Assembly: GCF_016907545.1 (NCBI RefSeq)
Contig: NZ_JAFBCD010000001.1
Span: forward strand, 1,054,001 to 1,118,000
Length of the DNA stretch: 64,000 nucleotides
Reading direction: 5' to 3'
DNA from: Paenarthrobacter ilicis
GTDB taxonomy: Bacteria > Actinomycetota > Actinomycetes > Actinomycetales > Micrococcaceae
The translations under genes were made by a program, and so were the position numbers. This document shows, in pieces, positions 62,412 through 64,000 of the stretch (position 1 is the stretch's first letter; every line of letters begins with the position of its first letter). The notes below the pieces were generated by a model, which was not told the origin of the DNA, searched no databases, and worked only from the letters and a program-made list of their open reading frames with translations.

Positions 62412-63890
62412 CTATTCTCCTCGGAGTACTTCGATGGGACGGATACGGGCAGTCAGCAGCGCGGGTACCAGGGCACCGATGATTGCCACGGCGAAGACGG
62501 CGGCAATGCCCGCCGCGAGGATGCCGGGGGAGACACTGGCTGTCACGGAGGTCAGCAGCTGGGAAGCGCCACCGAAGGGACCACCCTGGCCTCCGGCTCC
62601 GGGGAATCCACCACCAAGGCCGCCACCCGGGGCTGCACCGTTTGGCATGGCTCCAGCCAGGCCGCCGCCGCGCTGGGTGGTGGTTGCCGCCGTCGTGGTG
62701 GTGTTCGAGCTGATGAGCGCGGAAGCGATGCCGCCGCTGGCCAGTGAAGCGATCACGGCACCCACCACACTGCCCAGGGCCACCAGCACCAGGGACTCCA
62801 GCACGAACTGCAGTCCGATGGTGCGGTTACGGGCTCCGATCGCCTTCAGTACACCAATCTCCCGGCGGCGCTCGCGGACCAGCATCACCATGATGAGCAG
62901 GATGATGATGCCTGCGGTGGCGAGGGCTGCGATGAACGCGATCAGCGAGATGTTCTTGACGCTGTCCAGCGAACTGACGGCTGTTTCAAGGTTGCGCTGG
63001 CCTTGGGTGACGTCGGCCTTGTCCGTGCCGAGGGCGCTTTGCACAGCGGTCTTGGTGCTGTCAACGTTCTCCATGCTGTTGACCGTCACGATCATGGTGG
63101 AGAGTTCGTCCGGGGTGTCTGCCAGGGTTTGGGCCTCCGGAAGGGTCACGTAGACGGCGTTGTTGCCGAACGTAGTCCCGGCGTCGAAGATGCCGGCAAC
63201 GGTGAATGTAGTGTCCTGGATGGTGAACGTGGATCCCGCGGTGAGGCTGTTTTTCTCTGCAAGCGAGGTTCCCACCAGCGCTTTCGCCTCCGCGGTGGTG
63301 TAGTCGCCCAGCCCGGTGCCGCTGGTGATGTTCAGTGCCTTGCCGGTGGTGTCCACCTCGGCGCCGATACCCGTTGCCGTGATGGGGAGCGTGCGCGGGG
63401 GCTGGGCAGCTGTTCCTGTGGTGCCGGTTGTTCCTGCGGAACCGTTGCGGTTGCCCAGCGTTCCGGCGTCGACGGCTGCCGTCAGGTTGGTGCTGACCGT
63501 GGCCTGTTGTCCCCCCGGGCCAAAGCCGCCACCCGGACCGGCCTGCTGGGTGGTTCCGGACGTGGTTCCGGTTGTACTGGTGGTGCCGGTCTGGAGGCGC
63601 AGTGCCTTTGTGCCCACCACGGACGTCACGTTGGTGACCGACGCAGCAGTCTGGGCCTCCGCCGTCGTGAGCGGTTCACCACCGCCCTCGAAGCCTTGGC
63701 CGCCAGCCGGATTAACTGTCAGCGTGGTGCCCACGGAAGCGTTGAGCTCCTGGACCTTGGCGCCCACCGCCTGGTTGGCCACCAGCATGGCCAGGGCCAA
63801 ACCGATGGCTACGGCGAGGACGGCCACCACTGCGGCCGTTCTGATTTTGTTGCGGAAGGCATTGCCTACGCTTCGGGCGAGGACGCTCAC
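62412..63890 (-). CDS. MacB-like ABC transporter permease with low-complexity inserts
   Basis: From the GTG at 63890 (AAGGAGA upstream) the protein has 492 residues: one N-terminal membrane segment (AAVVAVLAVAIGLALAMLV), a large outside MacB-like part, and three C-terminal segments, with RERRREIGVLKAIGARN typical of FtsX/MacB. Two low-complexity inserts stand out: a Thr/Gly run near 100-125 (TTSTTGTTSGTTQQ, then PGGGFGPGG) and a Gly/Pro run near 420-455. It works with the ATPase at 61717. Substrate unknown; it may act in envelope stress or lipoprotein/antibiotic extrusion. Confidence 0.88.
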   Translation of the reverse strand: MSVLARSVGNAFRNKIRTAAVVAVLAVAIGLALAMLVANQAVGAKVQELNASVGTTLTVNPAGGQGFEGGGEPLTTAEAQTAASVTNVTSVVGTKALRLQTGTTSTTGTTSGTTQQAGPGGGFGPGGQQATVSTNLTAAVDAGTLGNRNGSAGTTGTTGTAAQPPRTLPITATGIGAEVDTTGKALNITSGTGLGDYTTAEAKALVGTSLAEKNSLTAGSTFTIQDTTFTVAGIFDAGTTFGNNAVYVTLPEAQTLADTPDELSTMIVTVNSMENVDSTKTAVQSALGTDKADVTQGQRNLETAVSSLDSVKNISLIAFIAALATAGIIILLIMVMLVRERRREIGVLKAIGARNRTIGLQFVLESLVLVALGSVVGAVIASLASGGIASALISSNTTTTAATTTQRGGGLAGAMPNGAAPGGGLGGGFPGAGGQGGPFGGASQLLTSVTASVSPGILAAGIAAVFAVAIIGALVPALLTARIRPIEVLRGE

Positions 63891-64000
63891 GTTTCTCCTT
63901 TGGACCTGCGTGGGCCGGGGGAGCGGCCCCGGCCCGCTCAAGCGCGCCGCGTGTCCAACATTGCTGAGCGCCGCTGTGCGCGAAGCCAGCCGAAGCTATG
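63891..64000. other. Upstream region of the MacB-type operon
   Basis: The final 110 bases hold the ribosome-binding site of the permease (AAGGAG) and probably its promoter or the end of another gene. I see no definite feature. Confidence 0.4.

Noticed and set aside
61483..63153. Long plus-strand open frame of about 556 codons opposite the ABC operon
   Set aside because: It is antisense to three well-supported genes, has biased low-complexity composition and no family motifs.

Overview
The window looks like chromosome of a high-GC actinobacterium close to Arthrobacter/Paenarthrobacter (Micrococcaceae). Supporting signs are the many GTG starts, a monomeric NADP-type isocitrate dehydrogenase, a DUF222-HNH protein, a HelR-type RNA polymerase motor with a RAE-like operator, an HspR-like regulator beside Hsp20, and the perM-purN-purH neighbourhood. 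The genus is inferred from gene content, not from a marker gene. About 60 protein genes are supported. I see no rRNA, tRNA or CRISPR array.

Layout. 1-10.8 kb: a truncated TM0106-type nuclease, two nucleobase deaminases (yeast-type cytosine deaminase-like and AAH1-type adenine deaminase-like), Tex, small conserved proteins, an unusual winged-helix/histone-like/X25 fusion, an ArsR-SRPBCC fusion and a DUF222-HNH protein. 10.3-19 kb: DinB and VOC proteins, a GAF-ANTAR regulator, an MFS exporter, HelR, TerC, and a small membrane protein coupled to a winged-helix regulator. 19-34 kb is the accessory part, with locally lower GC. It holds two modules in which a secreted protein precedes an ABC transporter (23.46-19.05 kb and 33.52-31.37 kb, both minus strand), a MarR/EamA pair, an SRA-HNH modification-dependent endonuclease, a reductase, an FAD monooxygenase and a cold-shock gene with a structured leader. 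34-43.4 kb: a large ATPase-LuxR regulator, an APC permease, a glycosyltransferase/UDP-sugar dehydrogenase operon and a secreted beta-propeller/FG-GAP protein. 43.5-45.4 kb: a heat-shock cluster (HspR-like regulator, Hsp20, J-domain protein) with a CIRCE-like site. 45.6-54.5 kb: perM, purN and purH, with a putative MurNAc/GlcNAc recycling operon (kinase, MurQ, MFS) and a repeat-flanked DUF559-type gene lying between purN and purH. 54.6-64 kb: secreted trypsin-like peptidase, lipoprotein, isocitrate dehydrogenase, sarcosine-oxidase-like enzyme, DoxX, Gfo/Idh/MocA oxidoreductase and a MacB-type ABC operon.

The least explained structures are two repeat systems. The first is a roughly 110-bp element of CTAGGTG heptamers spaced 19-23 bp (or twice that), present in three intergenic regions (23.6, 34.0 and 38.1 kb). 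The second is a set of five 61-bp palindromic units flanking a DUF559-type nuclease gene (51.35-52.74 kb). Both are described from direct reading; their function is unknown.
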